A stretch of DNA of 64,000 bases from Ruminococcus sp. (GCA_020861185.1 JAJBSV010000002.1:186001-250000), one strand, 5' to 3'. Positions 24,764 through 33,609 are shown, numbered from the stretch's first letter. Made by a program: numbers and translations. Notes: generated from the sequence alone by a model not told the origin.

Positions 24764-24825
24764 ACAAAACCCCCATTTTAATTTCTAACTCTTCCATTTT
24801 ACATTAATTGAGTAAGGCTGTCAAG

Positions 24826-24854
24826 TTGATTTTCACGCTTTTTTGTGCTACAAT
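24826..24854 (+). promoter_or_regulatory. maf operon promoter
   Basis: TTGATT (24826-24831), 17 bp, TACAAT (24849-24854). It lies about 30 bp before the maf ATG and is divergent from the permease gene. Confidence 0.75.
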
Positions 24855-24884
24855 AGACTTAGATTGTACTATGGAGGAATCTGT

Positions 24885-25460
24885 ATGGCTATAAAATACA
24901 TATTGGCATCAAGTTCGCCAAGAAGACATGAGCTTTTTGCATTCATCACCAAAGATTTCGAGGTTATCTCGCCCGACTGCGATGAAGTGCTCCCAAAAGA
25001 GACCGAACCTTATTCGGTTCCGGAAATTCTGGCAGTCAGGAAGGCTATGAGCGTCGCAAAGAATCATCCCGACGAGATTGTCGTTGGATGCGACACGGTT
25101 GTGATTGTAGATGGCGTCATTTTCGGGAAACCGAAGGACGAAGCGAACGCTTACGACATGCTCGGGACTCTTTCGGGAAGAACACACACCGTTGTCAGCG
25201 GCGTCTGCATCTGCTACAATGGCAAGACGCTTTCCTTCTCGCAGGAGACGGATGTCGAGTTCTATCCCCTCTCGGATTCCGAGATTCGGAACTATATTGC
25301 CGAATTCAAGCCTTTCGACAAAGCCGGCTCCTATGGCGTTCAGGACGGCGGTGCGCTCTTTATAAAGGGCATAAGCGGCGACTATTACAACGTCATGGGG
25401 CTTCCGATTGCGAAACTCAAGCGTGAAATCGACAAACTCATCACGCTGGCGGGAGGCTGA
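24885..25460 (+). CDS. maf: Maf-family nucleoside triphosphate pyrophosphatase
   Basis: A 191-residue Maf protein: YILASSSPRRHELF (the family SSSPRR phosphate-binding motif), DEIVVGCDTVVIVDG, FGKPKDEANAYDMLGTLSGRTHTVVSGVC, and the catalytic Asp region KPFDKAGSYGVQDGGALFIKGISGDYYNVMGLP. It hydrolyses dTTP/UTP or modified pyrimidine nucleotides to monophosphates. Start at ATG 24885 after GGAGGAAT; the in-frame TTG further upstream lies inside the promoter and is rejected. It leads a three-gene operon with a small hypothetical gene and a lipid kinase, separated by 3 and 12 bp. Confidence 0.93.
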   Translation: MAIKYILASSSPRRHELFAFITKDFEVISPDCDEVLPKETEPYSVPEILAVRKAMSVAKNHPDEIVVGCDTVVIVDGVIFGKPKDEANAYDMLGTLSGRTHTVVSGVCICYNGKTLSFSQETDVEFYPLSDSEIRNYIAEFKPFDKAGSYGVQDGGALFIKGISGDYYNVMGLPIAKLKREIDKLITLAGG

Positions 25461-25463
25461 GAG

Positions 25464-25778
25464 ATGGGACTCTTCAAGAAGAAGGACAAGTATGCGCTAT
25501 CTCAGAAAGATTTAGCCAAGTTCAACGGCAAGTCGATTCAGTACGCCGTCGAGAGGATTGACGGGCAGGAAAAGGTTCTCGGAAAGAACGGCGGGATTAT
25601 AATCCTCGGCGACGTTATCGTCGTCATGTGCGAAGCTCACGAGGTTTTCAGATGCCGCATCAAGGACGCCACCATGGGCGAGCTACTGAGCGGAAACGGC
25701 GTTGAAATAGTCGGCTATGACGACTACACCGGCGAGAAGCGCTTTGTCACGGCACACTATTCCTACTATCGAAAATAG
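25464..25778 (+). CDS. Conserved hypothetical protein, beta-rich, 104 residues
   Basis: I do not recognise a named family. The protein starts with a basic stretch (MGLFKKKDKYALSQKDLAKFNGKSIQYAVERIDGQEKVLGKNG) and continues as alternating hydrophobic strands (GGIIILGDVIVVMCEAHEVFRCRIKDATMGELLSGNGVEIVGYD), compatible with a small all-beta domain. It ends aromatic-rich (VTAHYSYYRK). There is no signal peptide or membrane segment. It sits 3 bp after maf and 12 bp before the lipid kinase, so it is certainly translated as part of that operon, and its codon use matches its neighbours. Confidence 0.7.
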   Translation: MGLFKKKDKYALSQKDLAKFNGKSIQYAVERIDGQEKVLGKNGGIIILGDVIVVMCEAHEVFRCRIKDATMGELLSGNGVEIVGYDDYTGEKRFVTAHYSYYRK

Positions 25779-25790
25779 GAGGCGAATCTA

Positions 25791-26693
25791 ATGAACGAGA
25801 AGCGGCTGTTACTCGTATATAACCCCAATTCGGGGACGAAAACCATTGCGAAAAAGCTTTCGGACATCGTAGATACCTTCACAAAAGGCGGCTATGAGGT
25901 CACCGTCCATCCGACGCAGAGACGGCTCGACTGTCTTGAGACGGTCTCCGAGCGCTGTAACCTTGGCTATGACAGAATCGTGATTGCCGGCGGCGACGGG
26001 ACTCTGAACGAAGCCGTCAACGGGTTCATCAAAGCCGATTATCAGAGTAGCTTTGGCTATATCCCCTGCGGGTCGACAAACGATTTCTCGAAATCCGTTG
26101 GAATCCCGACGAGGACGCTCGATGCGGCTAAGACAGCTATAGAAGGCGTGCCCTTCGTCTGCGATGTGGGGAGCTTAAACGGCAGGTATTTCACCTATGT
26201 TGCGGCTTTCGGGACGCTTGCCGAGGTCTCCTACAGCACGCCCCAGAACGCAAAGAATCAGCTTGGATTCAGCGCATATATCCTTGAGGGCTTGGCTTCC
26301 CTTCCGGCGATGACCTCCTATAAACTCACATTCGAATCGGAGGAAAGATGCGGCAAGGGCGACTATCTCCTTGGGCTTATCTTAAACACCGTTCATGTCG
26401 GCGGAATGAAGATTCGGGGCGTCGACGACATCCGCCTTGACGACGGAAAGTTCGAGGTTCTGCTCATCAAAAATCCCAAAAACACCGCAGAGCTCAACCA
26501 CATCATAGCTTCGGTCATGAAGCTGGATTTTGACAACGAGTATATGGACGGGTTCAAGACATCGAAGCTCACGCTTAAATGCAAGACGCCTATCGCTTGG
26601 ACAGTCGACGGCGAAAAGGGCGGAGAGTTCAACGAATCGGTTATTGAGGTTGTTCCGGATGGGATAAGAGTGTTGGTGCAGAAGAAAAATTGA
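25791..26693 (+). CDS. Diacylglycerol kinase-family lipid kinase (YegS/BmrU/DgkB)
   Basis: A 300-residue DAGK-catalytic-domain protein: LLVYNPNSGTKTIAKKL at the start, the phosphate-binding IAGGDGTLNEAVNGF at about 65-79, GYIPCGSTNDFSKSVGIP, and the C-terminal beta-sandwich with AWTVDGEKGGEF. It transfers phosphate from ATP to diacylglycerol or a related lipid. In Firmicutes DgkB recycles diacylglycerol from lipoteichoic acid synthesis. Which lipid this copy uses cannot be decided from sequence. It is the last gene of the maf operon, followed by a bidirectional hairpin shared with the convergent spermidine-synthase-like gene. Confidence 0.88.
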   Translation: MNEKRLLLVYNPNSGTKTIAKKLSDIVDTFTKGGYEVTVHPTQRRLDCLETVSERCNLGYDRIVIAGGDGTLNEAVNGFIKADYQSSFGYIPCGSTNDFSKSVGIPTRTLDAAKTAIEGVPFVCDVGSLNGRYFTYVAAFGTLAEVSYSTPQNAKNQLGFSAYILEGLASLPAMTSYKLTFESEERCGKGDYLLGLILNTVHVGGMKIRGVDDIRLDDGKFEVLLIKNPKNTAELNHIIASVMKLDFDNEYMDGFKTSKLTLKCKTPIAWTVDGEKGGEFNESVIEVVPDGIRVLVQKKN

Positions 26694-26710
26694 TTGTGAA
26701 ATAATAAAAA

Positions 26711-26746
26711 TGCCGCCTCGATGATGGATCAGGGCGGTTGTTTTTA
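26711..26746. terminator. Probable bidirectional terminator
   Basis: GCCGCCT and AGGGCGGT form an imperfect stem between convergent genes. TTGTTTTT follows on plus and ATTTTTATT on minus. Confidence 0.6.
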
Positions 26747-26759
26747 TGTTTGGTTCACA

Positions 26760-28346
26760 TCAAGCAATCAGATACTGATACAGCTCAGAAACGCTCATGT
26801 CCTGCATCATCCTTTTCAGGGATTCGAGTTCGGATGAGATCATCTCGTCGAGGACCTGCATGCCGAGGAGCTCGACCGGGGCTTTATCGTCGGTCAGGAT
26901 TAAATCGCTGGGCTCGACTTCGGTCATGCGGTTATAGACTCGGGTCATGAAGGTATTTACCGTGCCGTCAAGGGAATCAAGGCTCGCACCGAGCTGGTCA
27001 TAGCAATCATAGCTGTTCGAGGCGAAAAGAACGAGGTTCGAGCCGCTTGTTGCGACTGTGTAGACGCTGTCGAAGACGGATTTTATCGTTCCGCAAAGAT
27101 AGTCGTTGATGCTGTCCTCTTCACCCGTCGAGTACATGTTCATGTTGACGACCATTACTCCGCCGTCGTTAAGGTGTTCGGCGACCTCCTCAAAGAACTC
27201 AACGCTCGACATCTGGCACGGGATTGTTATGTCCTGATAGGCGTCGACCATAATCACGTCATAGGTCTCGTCGGTCAGGTTGATATAGGCTCTGCCGTCC
27301 TGAGTGTAGGTCGTGACGCAATCGGAGAGGTCGAAGTATTCATAGGCAAGGTCGATAATCTTTTGGTCAATCTCAACGCCGTCGATGTCGGTGATTCCGA
27401 AATAGTACTCGCACTGCGTGGCAAAGGTGCCGGTACCTAGTCCAAGAATCAGGACGGAGGTATCTTCATCCTCGGCGGCTCCCGCCATTACCGGTGCGGC
27501 AAGGGCGTAGTCATAATACATGCCCGTCAGACCGGTCGTCTTCATCTTGACCGACTGAACGCCGAAGAGGACGTTCGTCGACAGGTAAATCGAGTCCTCG
27601 TCCTCCTCAACTCTCAAGTAGTTATAGATTGATTCGCCCTCATAGAGGATATCCGTCTCCCAGAAAGCGACGCCGATATTGTTCGAGAGAATTCCCAGTG
27701 CAAACACCACTACCATCGCGATTCCCTTGCCAACGAAGCGCTTCTTTTTCATAATCCAGTAAACTATGCAGACGATGTAGAGAATGCTTGCGAACAGAAC
27801 GAAGGTCATCGCAGTGCCGATGTTCGGAATTGTGACGAAGGTCGGCAGGAACGTGCCGATTATCGAGCCAATAGTGTTGCAGGCTTCAATACGTCCAACG
27901 GTTCTGCCGCTCTCCTCAAGGCTCGAGGTTGCATATTTGACGAGGTTCGGGGTTACCATGCCGAGAACCAGAAGTGGAAAAACGAAGACGATTATGCAGG
28001 AGACGAAAGCCGCAACGATGAGATAATTCGTCGTCACGAACATCGCAAGCACCAATGCAACTCCGGCGATGATGAACTTTCCGACAAGAGGGATGAGCAT
28101 TGTCCACGTTGCCGCTCCGAAAAGCCAGCCGAAGAGATAGTCAGGGTTGTTGTGCTTGTCCGCCATCTTTCCGCCGAGGACGTTTCCTATCGCCATCGCA
28201 ATCATTATGGTGCCGATGACTATCGTCCAGACTATCTGACTCGATGAGAAATAGGGAGCCAGAAGCCTTTGTGCGCCGAGCTCTATCGCCATTACCGACA
28301 GTCCCGAGAAGAACGCCGTGGCATAAAACAGCCATTTGTTTTTCAT
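26760..28346 (-). CDS. Membrane-fused spermidine synthase-like protein
   Basis: A 528-residue protein. The first about 220 residues are MFS-like with seven or eight membrane segments (WLFYATAFFSGLSVMAIELGAQRLLAPYFSSSQ, GWLFGAATWTMLIPLVG and so on). The rest is a spermidine-synthase fold: SVLILGLGTGTFATQCEYYF, DGVEIDQKIIDLAYEYF, YTQDGRAYI, YDVIMVDAYQD. The GxGxG nucleotide loop and the acidic VEID fit an aminopropyltransferase or related methyltransferase-fold activity. The usual catalytic GGGDG of polyamine synthases appears as GLGTG, so the substrate may differ. Such fused proteins are common in clostridia and remain poorly characterised. Confidence 0.82.
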   Translation of the reverse strand: MKNKWLFYATAFFSGLSVMAIELGAQRLLAPYFSSSQIVWTIVIGTIMIAMAIGNVLGGKMADKHNNPDYLFGWLFGAATWTMLIPLVGKFIIAGVALVLAMFVTTNYLIVAAFVSCIIVFVFPLLVLGMVTPNLVKYATSSLEESGRTVGRIEACNTIGSIIGTFLPTFVTIPNIGTAMTFVLFASILYIVCIVYWIMKKKRFVGKGIAMVVVFALGILSNNIGVAFWETDILYEGESIYNYLRVEEDEDSIYLSTNVLFGVQSVKMKTTGLTGMYYDYALAAPVMAGAAEDEDTSVLILGLGTGTFATQCEYYFGITDIDGVEIDQKIIDLAYEYFDLSDCVTTYTQDGRAYINLTDETYDVIMVDAYQDITIPCQMSSVEFFEEVAEHLNDGGVMVVNMNMYSTGEEDSINDYLCGTIKSVFDSVYTVATSGSNLVLFASNSYDCYDQLGASLDSLDGTVNTFMTRVYNRMTEVEPSDLILTDDKAPVELLGMQVLDEMISSELESLKRMMQDMSVSELYQYLIA

Positions 28347-28374
28347 TGTAACTCCTTTCGCAATTTGAATGGGT

Positions 28375-29964
28375 TTACCTATAGTTTTCTACTGCCGCTC
28401 TCTCAGCGGGGAGCATGCTCTCGTATCTCTTCATGTAGCTATTGAAGCCTTCGATGTCACTCTCAGTCGGAGCCTCTGTCGTGGACTTCATGTTGTCGCC
28501 GCAGAAGATGTTATTCTCGAGGTAATCGGCAAGGGGTTCGCCTTCGGACTTAAGAGCCATATACTGCGCCAGAAGTGCCATTCCCCATGCGCCGCCTTCG
28601 CCGGCTGTCTCCATGACGGAAACGGGAGTGTTCATCACCGCCGCAAGGAGCTTCTGCCCGACGCCTTTGGTCTTGAAGTAGCCGCCGTGACCTGTAATCC
28701 GGTCGATTTCCACTTTTTCAGCCGCCAGAATATCGAGACCCATCTTGAGGGTCGCGAGTGCCGAGAAGAGATTGTTTCTGATTAAATTTGCAAGCGTGAA
28801 ATTGCCGTCGGGAATTCTCACGAGGAGCGGTCTGCCCTCGTCAAGCTTGGTGATGCTTTCGCCGGAAAAGTAGTTGCAGGAGCAGACGCCTCCGCAATCG
28901 GGGTCGCCCGTCATCGCATGAGTCAACAAGAGGTCATAGAGGTCGGGCTTTCTCATCGGATGACCGGAAAGAGTGGCGAACTCCATGAAAATCTTCATCC
29001 AGGCGTCAAGGTCGGAGGAGCAGTTGTTGCAGTGAACCATCGCAACCGGCTTGCCGTCGGGAGTCGTGACCATGTCAATCTCGGGATAATACTTCGAGAG
29101 GGGCTTGTCAAGAACCACCATCGCGAATACCGAGGTTCCCGCCGAGACATTGCCGGTCTTCACTCTTACGCTGTTTGTCGCCGCCATCCCGGTGCCTGCG
29201 TCGCCCTCGGGAGGGCAAAGAGGAATCCCGGGCTGAAGCCTACCGGTCGGGTCGAGGAACTTCGCACCCTCCGGAGTGAGAATTCCCGCATTTTCTCCCG
29301 CCATGAGAATGTCGGGAAAAATCTCGGAAAGCGTCCATGAGAAGCCATAGGGCTTGACAAGCTCGTCGAACTTCTCGACCATTCCGGCATCGAATCTTCC
29401 GGTTTCGGAATCAATCGGGAACATTCCCGAAGCTTCGCCGACACCGAGAACTCTGTTACCCGTCAGCATGTAGTGGATATATCCGGCGAGAGTGAGGACA
29501 TAGGAAATCTCCTTGACGTGCTCTTCGCCGTTAAGGATTGCTTGGTAAAGATGCGCTATCGACCAACGCTCGGGGATATTGAACCGGAAGAGCTCGGAGA
29601 GCTCCCCTGCCGCCTGTGCCGTGATGGTGTTGCGCCATGTTCTGAACGGAACGAGGAGGTTACCATCCTTATCGAAAGCCATATAGCCGTGCATCATTGC
29701 GCTGAAGCCCATTGCGCCCATCGTGGTGAGCGGCTCGCCGTACTTCGACCCAAAATCGCTTGCCAGCGAGGCGTAGCAGTCCTGCAAACCGGTGTGGATA
29801 TCCTGAAGAGAATATGTCCAGATGCCATTTTCGAGACGGTTTTCCCAGTCGTGAGCGCCCGACGCAAGAACTTCGCCTTTAGTGCCGGTCAAAATTGCCT
29901 TGATTCTGGTGGAGCCGAATTCTATTCCCATAAAGGTTTTCTTCTGATCTATCGCAGTTGTCAT
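28375..29964 (-). CDS. FGGY-family carbohydrate kinase
   Basis: A 529-residue sugar kinase of the FGGY fold: [32 protein letters not shown] in the N-terminal ATPase lobe, [15 protein letters not shown] (the substrate-binding MH motif seen in xylulo- and ribulokinases), [31 protein letters not shown], and the C-terminal [27 protein letters not shown] and [12 protein letters not shown]. The substrate is probably a pentulose, but this longer clostridial subtype is not assigned. The start at 29964 follows CGGAGGAC; a longer in-frame extension covers the promoter and is rejected. A consensus promoter with a CcpA-like half-palindrome in its spacer suggests catabolite control. Confidence 0.85.
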   Translation of the reverse strand: MTTAIDQKKTFMGIEFGSTRIKAILTGTKGEVLASGAHDWENRLENGIWTYSLQDIHTGLQDCYASLASDFGSKYGEPLTTMGAMGFSAMMHGYMAFDKDGNLLVPFRTWRNTITAQAAGELSELFRFNIPERWSIAHLYQAILNGEEHVKEISYVLTLAGYIHYMLTGNRVLGVGEASGMFPIDSETGRFDAGMVEKFDELVKPYGFSWTLSEIFPDILMAGENAGILTPEGAKFLDPTGRLQPGIPLCPPEGDAGTGMAATNSVRVKTGNVSAGTSVFAMVVLDKPLSKYYPEIDMVTTPDGKPVAMVHCNNCSSDLDAWMKIFMEFATLSGHPMRKPDLYDLLLTHAMTGDPDCGGVCSCNYFSGESITKLDEGRPLLVRIPDGNFTLANLIRNNLFSALATLKMGLDILAAEKVEIDRITGHGGYFKTKGVGQKLLAAVMNTPVSVMETAGEGGAWGMALLAQYMALKSEGEPLADYLENNIFCGDNMKSTTEAPTESDIEGFNSYMKRYESMLPAERAAVENYR

Positions 29965-29998
29965 TACATAGTCCTCCGAAAGTAAAATGTTACCTTTA

Positions 29999-30027
29999 AT
30001 TATACCCGTAAAAGCGCTTATTGTCAA
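29999..30027 (-). promoter_or_regulatory. FGGY kinase promoter with cre-like core in the spacer
   Basis: Minus strand TTGACA (30027-30022), 17 bp, TATAAT (30004-29999): perfect consensus. The spacer contains AAAGCGCTT (30010-30018), the core of a CcpA catabolite-responsive element, though the outer bases match the consensus poorly. Confidence 0.75.
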
Positions 30028-30069
30028 TCGTGAAGAGAAAATCTTTCGGGATTTGTTTTCGTATTTTCC

Positions 30070-30088
30070 TTTGTGCAATATGCACAAA
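30070..30088. promoter_or_regulatory. Perfect 8+8 palindrome, candidate operator
   Basis: TTTGTGCA, ATA, TGCACAAA. It lies about 40 bp upstream of the FGGY kinase -35 and about 30 bp upstream of the murA -35. Size and symmetry fit a dimeric regulator, perhaps of the kinase gene. Confidence 0.55.
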
Positions 30089-30117
30089 TCAGGGCTGAAA
30101 TTGTAACAAAATTGTAA

Positions 30118-30151
30118 TTGTAATTTCTTCCGAAGTGTGATACAATATAAT
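30118..30151 (+). promoter_or_regulatory. murA promoter
   Basis: TTGTAA (30118-30123), 17 bp, TACAAT (30141-30146) with an extended TGA before it; an overlapping TATAAT at 30146-30151 is an alternative -10. Confidence 0.65.
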
Positions 30152-30253
30152 GGGTTGAGAAAGCGGAACGGCTTTACAGCTTTTTGAGTCGCTCCCGAAC
30201 CCGAATTTTCAGCTTATTGCTTTAGCTTATTTGCTCTCAGGAGATAAACATAT

Positions 30254-31537
30254 ATGGAAGAAAAATTAGTTATCAACGGCGGAAAGCCCCTCAAGGGCGA
30301 CGTCTATATCAGCGGCGCAAAGAATGCCGCAGTAGCCATTGTTGCCGCAACAATCCTTTGCGACGAGCCCGTTACACTTGAAAATGTCCCCGAAATCGGC
30401 GACATCGGAATCTGCGTCAAAATCCTCTATGAGATGGGCGCAAGCATCAAAATCATCGACAAAAACACCATAAGAATAGACACAAGAGGAATCAGTGATC
30501 CGGTCGTCCCCTATGAACTCGCCAGATCTATCAGAGCTTCGAGCTACTTTATGGGAACGCTCCTCGGCAGATTCAAGAAAGCCGACGTTCCGCTCCCCGG
30601 CGGATGCGACCTCGGCGACAGACCGATTGACCAGCACATCAAGGCATTCAATGCCCTTGGCGCCGAATATTCGCTCGAAGGCGGAATCGTAAGGCTCAGA
30701 GCCGACGAGCTTATCGGAAATCAAATTTACTTTGACAAGCACACCGTTGGCGGAACCATCAACGCAATTTGCGCCGCCGTTAAGGCAAAAGGCTTGACTG
30801 TCATCGAGAACGCCAACAAGGAGCCGCACATTGTCGACCTTGCCAACTTCCTGAACTCCATGGGAGCCGACATCATGGGCGCAGGCACTGACGTTATAAA
30901 GATAAGAGGCGTCGACTACCTCAAGGGTATCACCTACTCCGTAATCCCCGACCAGATTGAAGCCGGAACCTATATGGTTGCCGCCGCCGCAACAAAGGGC
31001 GACGTGTGGGTCAAGAACGTAATCCCGAAGCACCTTGAATCAATCACCGCAAAACTCCGAAAAGTCGGCGCGACGGTTGAAGAATATGACGAATGCGTGC
31101 ATGTCTATGTTGACGGTCCGCTTCTCAAAACGACGCTCAAGACCCTTCCCCACCCCGGTTTCCCGACCGATATGCAACCGCAGTTCTCGACTCTTCTGAC
31201 AATCGCCGAAGGGACAAGCGTCGTAACGGACGACATCTTCGACAACCGCTTCAGGTACGCCAATGAGCTGAGAAGAATGGGCGCAGACATCACCGTCGAG
31301 GGCACAACAGCCGTCATTCAGGGCGTTTCCGGGCTCAACGGAGCCGCGGTGAGAGCGCCCGACCTCCGTGCCGGAATCGCGCTTGTAATCGCCGGGCTCA
31401 TGGCGAACGGAACGACAGTCGTCGAGAACATCTACCACATCGGGAGAGGCTATGAGAACATCGAGGACAAGCTCATGGGGCTCGGTGCCGATATTGTCAG
31501 AGTCAGAGAGTACGACACCGTAAAGAGAACCGGCTGA
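30254..31537 (+). CDS. murA: UDP-N-acetylglucosamine 1-carboxyvinyltransferase
   Basis: A 427-residue enolpyruvyl transferase that adds PEP to UDP-GlcNAc, the first committed step of peptidoglycan synthesis. It has the UDP-GlcNAc-binding KPLKGDVYISGAKNAAVAI, the active-site loop VPLPGGCDLGDRPIDQHIKAF with the PEP-reactive, fosfomycin-sensitive Cys at about residue 117, HVDGPL-like inside-out barrel repeats, and PHPGFPTDMQPQF. Length and motifs are those of Firmicute MurA. It has its own promoter and an SD CAGGAGAT 8 nt before ATG, and is followed by a hairpin terminator, so it is probably monocistronic. Confidence 0.95.
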   Translation: MEEKLVINGGKPLKGDVYISGAKNAAVAIVAATILCDEPVTLENVPEIGDIGICVKILYEMGASIKIIDKNTIRIDTRGISDPVVPYELARSIRASSYFMGTLLGRFKKADVPLPGGCDLGDRPIDQHIKAFNALGAEYSLEGGIVRLRADELIGNQIYFDKHTVGGTINAICAAVKAKGLTVIENANKEPHIVDLANFLNSMGADIMGAGTDVIKIRGVDYLKGITYSVIPDQIEAGTYMVAAAATKGDVWVKNVIPKHLESITAKLRKVGATVEEYDECVHVYVDGPLLKTTLKTLPHPGFPTDMQPQFSTLLTIAEGTSVVTDDIFDNRFRYANELRRMGADITVEGTTAVIQGVSGLNGAAVRAPDLRAGIALVIAGLMANGTTVVENIYHIGRGYENIEDKLMGLGADIVRVREYDTVKRTG

Positions 31538-31560
31538 TAAATACCACAGATAATAATTCT

Positions 31561-31601
31561 CCTGCGTATCTCCTTTGCGGGATTTACGCAGGGTTTGTTT
31601 T
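31561..31601 (+). terminator. murA terminator
   Basis: CCTGCGTA (31561-31568) pairs with TACGCAGG (31585-31592), followed by GTTTGTTTT. Confidence 0.8.
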
Positions 31602-31629
31602 GCCCAGATTCAGAAAGGGACGTGTCACG

Positions 31630-32415
31630 TTGTCAAGAATATATCCGCTGTTTTCGTCAAGCTCGGGAAATTCCTGTTTTATTGGAAATCCGAGCGAAGG
31701 GATTCTCATAGATGCCGGCTTGAGCTGTCGGAAGCTCACTCAGGCACTGCTACAGAACGACATCCCCGTAGAAGCGGTAAAAGCCGTCTTCATAACCCAC
31801 GACCACACCGACCACATCGCGGCTCTCAAAGTCTTCAACAAGCACTATGACATCCCCGTCTATGCCTCAGCGAAGACGATGAGGTGGCTCATCGACCACG
31901 GACATCTGAGCCGTGGATGCTGTCAGCAGGAGGTCGGCGAGGAGATTGTCGTCGGAGATTTTGCGATTAAGTCGTTCAAGACGCCGCACGACGCCATCGA
32001 AAGCGTCGGATATAAGATTGAAATGCCGGACGGCAAGACCTGCGTCTACTGCACCGACCTCGGGCACGTCACGAAAGAGGTCGACGAGAACTTAAGGCTT
32101 GCGGATCTCGCATTCTTAGAATCAAACTACGATGAGAACCTTCTCCGGAACGGTCCCTACCCGTTCGCCTTGAAGCAGAGAATTGCCTCGCCTGACGGGC
32201 ATCTTTCGAACAGTGCGAGCGCAAAAGAGCTCCACAGCCTCATAGAAAACGGGCTCACGAAGATAGTTCTGGGGCACCTGAGCCGCGAGAACAACACCCC
32301 GCAGATTGCCGAGAATTCGCTTGTGAGGGAGCTCGGAGACGAGTTCACGCGAAACCGGGATTATCTTCTGTACATAGCGCCTGTCGAAACAAGCGGAATG
32401 GCGGTGACCTTCTGA
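31630..32415 (+). CDS. MBL-fold metallohydrolase (WalJ/YycJ-like)
   Basis: A 261-residue metallo-beta-lactamase-fold protein: RIYPLFSSSSGNSCFIGN, GILIDAGLSCRKL, the metal-binding FITHDHTDHIAALKVF, CVYCTDLGHVTKE, FLESNYDENLL and LGHLSRENNTP. The SSSSGN start and these motifs match YycJ/WalJ, a probable 5'-3' DNA exonuclease linked to cell-wall regulation in low-GC Gram-positives. I chose TTG 31630 (LSRIYPLF) because AGAAAGGGA lies about 10 nt before it; a TTG 30 bp upstream sits in the murA terminator. It overlaps the start of rlmH by one base, the conserved walJ-rlmH neighbourhood of Firmicutes. Confidence 0.87.
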   Translation: MSRIYPLFSSSSGNSCFIGNPSEGILIDAGLSCRKLTQALLQNDIPVEAVKAVFITHDHTDHIAALKVFNKHYDIPVYASAKTMRWLIDHGHLSRGCCQQEVGEEIVVGDFAIKSFKTPHDAIESVGYKIEMPDGKTCVYCTDLGHVTKEVDENLRLADLAFLESNYDENLLRNGPYPFALKQRIASPDGHLSNSASAKELHSLIENGLTKIVLGHLSRENNTPQIAENSLVRELGDEFTRNRDYLLYIAPVETSGMAVTF

Positions 32416-32897
32416 TGAACATATCCATTATCGCCGTCGGGAAGCTTAAGGAGAGCTACTGGCGGGAGGCTATAGCGGAATATTCGAAGAGAATTTCCCG
32501 ATTCGCTCATTTTGAGATTGTGGAACTCCCCGAGTCAAGGCTTTCTGACAATCCCTCCGACGCTGAGATTTTCTCGGGACTCGAGAATGAGGCGAAACTC
32601 ATGCAACCGTACCTCGAAAAGAAGGGCGCATATAACATCGCCATGTGCGTTGAAGGCAAGCTCATCTCGAGCGAGGAGCTTGCAAGCGAAATCGACTCCG
32701 CCGGAGTGAATGGATTCTCAAACATCAACTTCTTCATCGGCAGTTCCTTCGAGCTTTCGGACAGCGTCAAGAAATCCTGCAAACTGAGAATTTCGATGTC
32801 AAGGATGACTTTGCCGCATCAGTTAGCACGGGTGGTGCTCAGTGAGCAAATTTATAGGGCGTTGACGATTAATGCAGGAATCAGATACCATAAGTAA
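32415..32897 (+). CDS. rlmH: 23S rRNA pseudouridine-1915 N3-methyltransferase
   Basis: A 160-residue SPOUT methyltransferase: MNISIIAVGKLKESYWREAIAEYSKRISRFAHFEIVELPES, the knot region INFFIGSSFELSDSVKKSCKLRISMSRMTLPHQLARVVLSEQIYRALTI, and the end GIRYHK. It methylates pseudouridine 1915 in helix 69 of 23S rRNA on assembled ribosomes, using AdoMet bound in the trefoil knot. Length and start match the family. The start overlaps the stop of the upstream MBL gene. Its TAA stop is directly joined to the first base of a terminator-like dispersed repeat. Confidence 0.95.
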   Translation: MNISIIAVGKLKESYWREAIAEYSKRISRFAHFEIVELPESRLSDNPSDAEIFSGLENEAKLMQPYLEKKGAYNIAMCVEGKLISSEELASEIDSAGVNGFSNINFFIGSSFELSDSVKKSCKLRISMSRMTLPHQLARVVLSEQIYRALTINAGIRYHK

Positions 32898-33031
32898 ACC
32901 CCTCCACCATGCTCCGCATGGTCCCCCTCCCCTTTCAGGGGAGGCTTTTTTCGTTCTCTCAAAAGTTTGTGCAGAATACAAAAAGGCTCCCCTGAAAGGG
33001 GAGCTGGCGCCCGAAGGGCGACTGAGGGGTT
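32897..33031. repeat. Two inverted copies of a terminator-type dispersed repeat
   Basis: Copy A (32897-32951, plus) and copy B (33031-32980, minus) each read AACCCCTC, then a variable hairpin (CATGCTCCGCATG in A; CGCCCTTCGGGCG in B), then CTCCCCTTTCAGGGGAG and a CTTTTT run. Each is an intrinsic terminator for the gene whose stop codon it touches: rlmH for A, carD for B. Confidence 0.9.
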
Positions 33032-33539
33032 ATCCCTCCATCTCGCAACTGCGAATTATATATCCTCTGACATCGGCAGGTTTGATGTTCAGGGCGAAGC
33101 CGAGTTCGCCGTAGAGCATATCCTCGGCAATCTTCATGTACCGAAGGTCGACAGCCGGAACGTTCTTCTTCTCGGCGACAAGCTCCTTCTGCTTCTCGAA
33201 GACGTGCTTGATAATGCTGATGAGCTTTTCGCATTCGTGAGTCTTAACAAGGGACTTATAGAACTCCATCGCGAGCTTCGAATCCCTTGGGACGTCAAGA
33301 GCGGGGCTTATCTCGGTTATTCTTGAAATCAGTGCCTCGGCGTTTTCCTTTGATATGACCTTACGCATAAGAATGGTTGAATCGGTCGGTGTGTAAATTT
33401 TACCCTTTCTGTAGAAGGGCACAAGAGTGTAATACTCCTTCTGCTTGTCCAGCCCCGATATCGAGGGCTTGCCGATGTCTTCAACCCTGCAAACGCCTTC
33501 GTTGCCATAGACAACGTAATCATTCACACAAAACATCAT
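33030..33539 (-). CDS. CarD-family transcriptional regulator
   Basis: A 169-residue CarD/CdnL-type protein: FCVNDYVVYGNEGVCRVEDIGKPSISG (the RNA-polymerase-interacting Tudor-like domain), KEYYTLVPFYRKGKIYTPTDSTILMRKVIS, then an all-helical C-terminal DNA-binding domain ending YIIRSCEME. CarD proteins bind RNAP beta and stabilise open promoter complexes at rRNA and other promoters; roles in clostridia are less defined. Two adjacent ATGs (33539 and 33536) follow GAGGTAG, and either may start. It has its own extended -10 promoter and ends in a dispersed-repeat terminator. Confidence 0.9.
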   Translation of the reverse strand: MMFCVNDYVVYGNEGVCRVEDIGKPSISGLDKQKEYYTLVPFYRKGKIYTPTDSTILMRKVISKENAEALISRITEISPALDVPRDSKLAMEFYKSLVKTHECEKLISIIKHVFEKQKELVAEKKNVPAVDLRYMKIAEDMLYGELGFALNIKPADVRGYIIRSCEMEG

Positions 33540-33580
33540 TACTACCTCTTTACTGTCTGTATTTCAATTACTATGAGTTA

Positions 33581-33609
33581 ATTATAGCACATTTCAGTCC
33601 AAAATTCCA
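33581..33609 (-). promoter_or_regulatory. carD promoter
   Basis: Minus strand TGGAAT, 17 bp, TATAAT (33586-33581) with TGC directly before it, an extended -10 that compensates for the weak -35. Confidence 0.65.
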
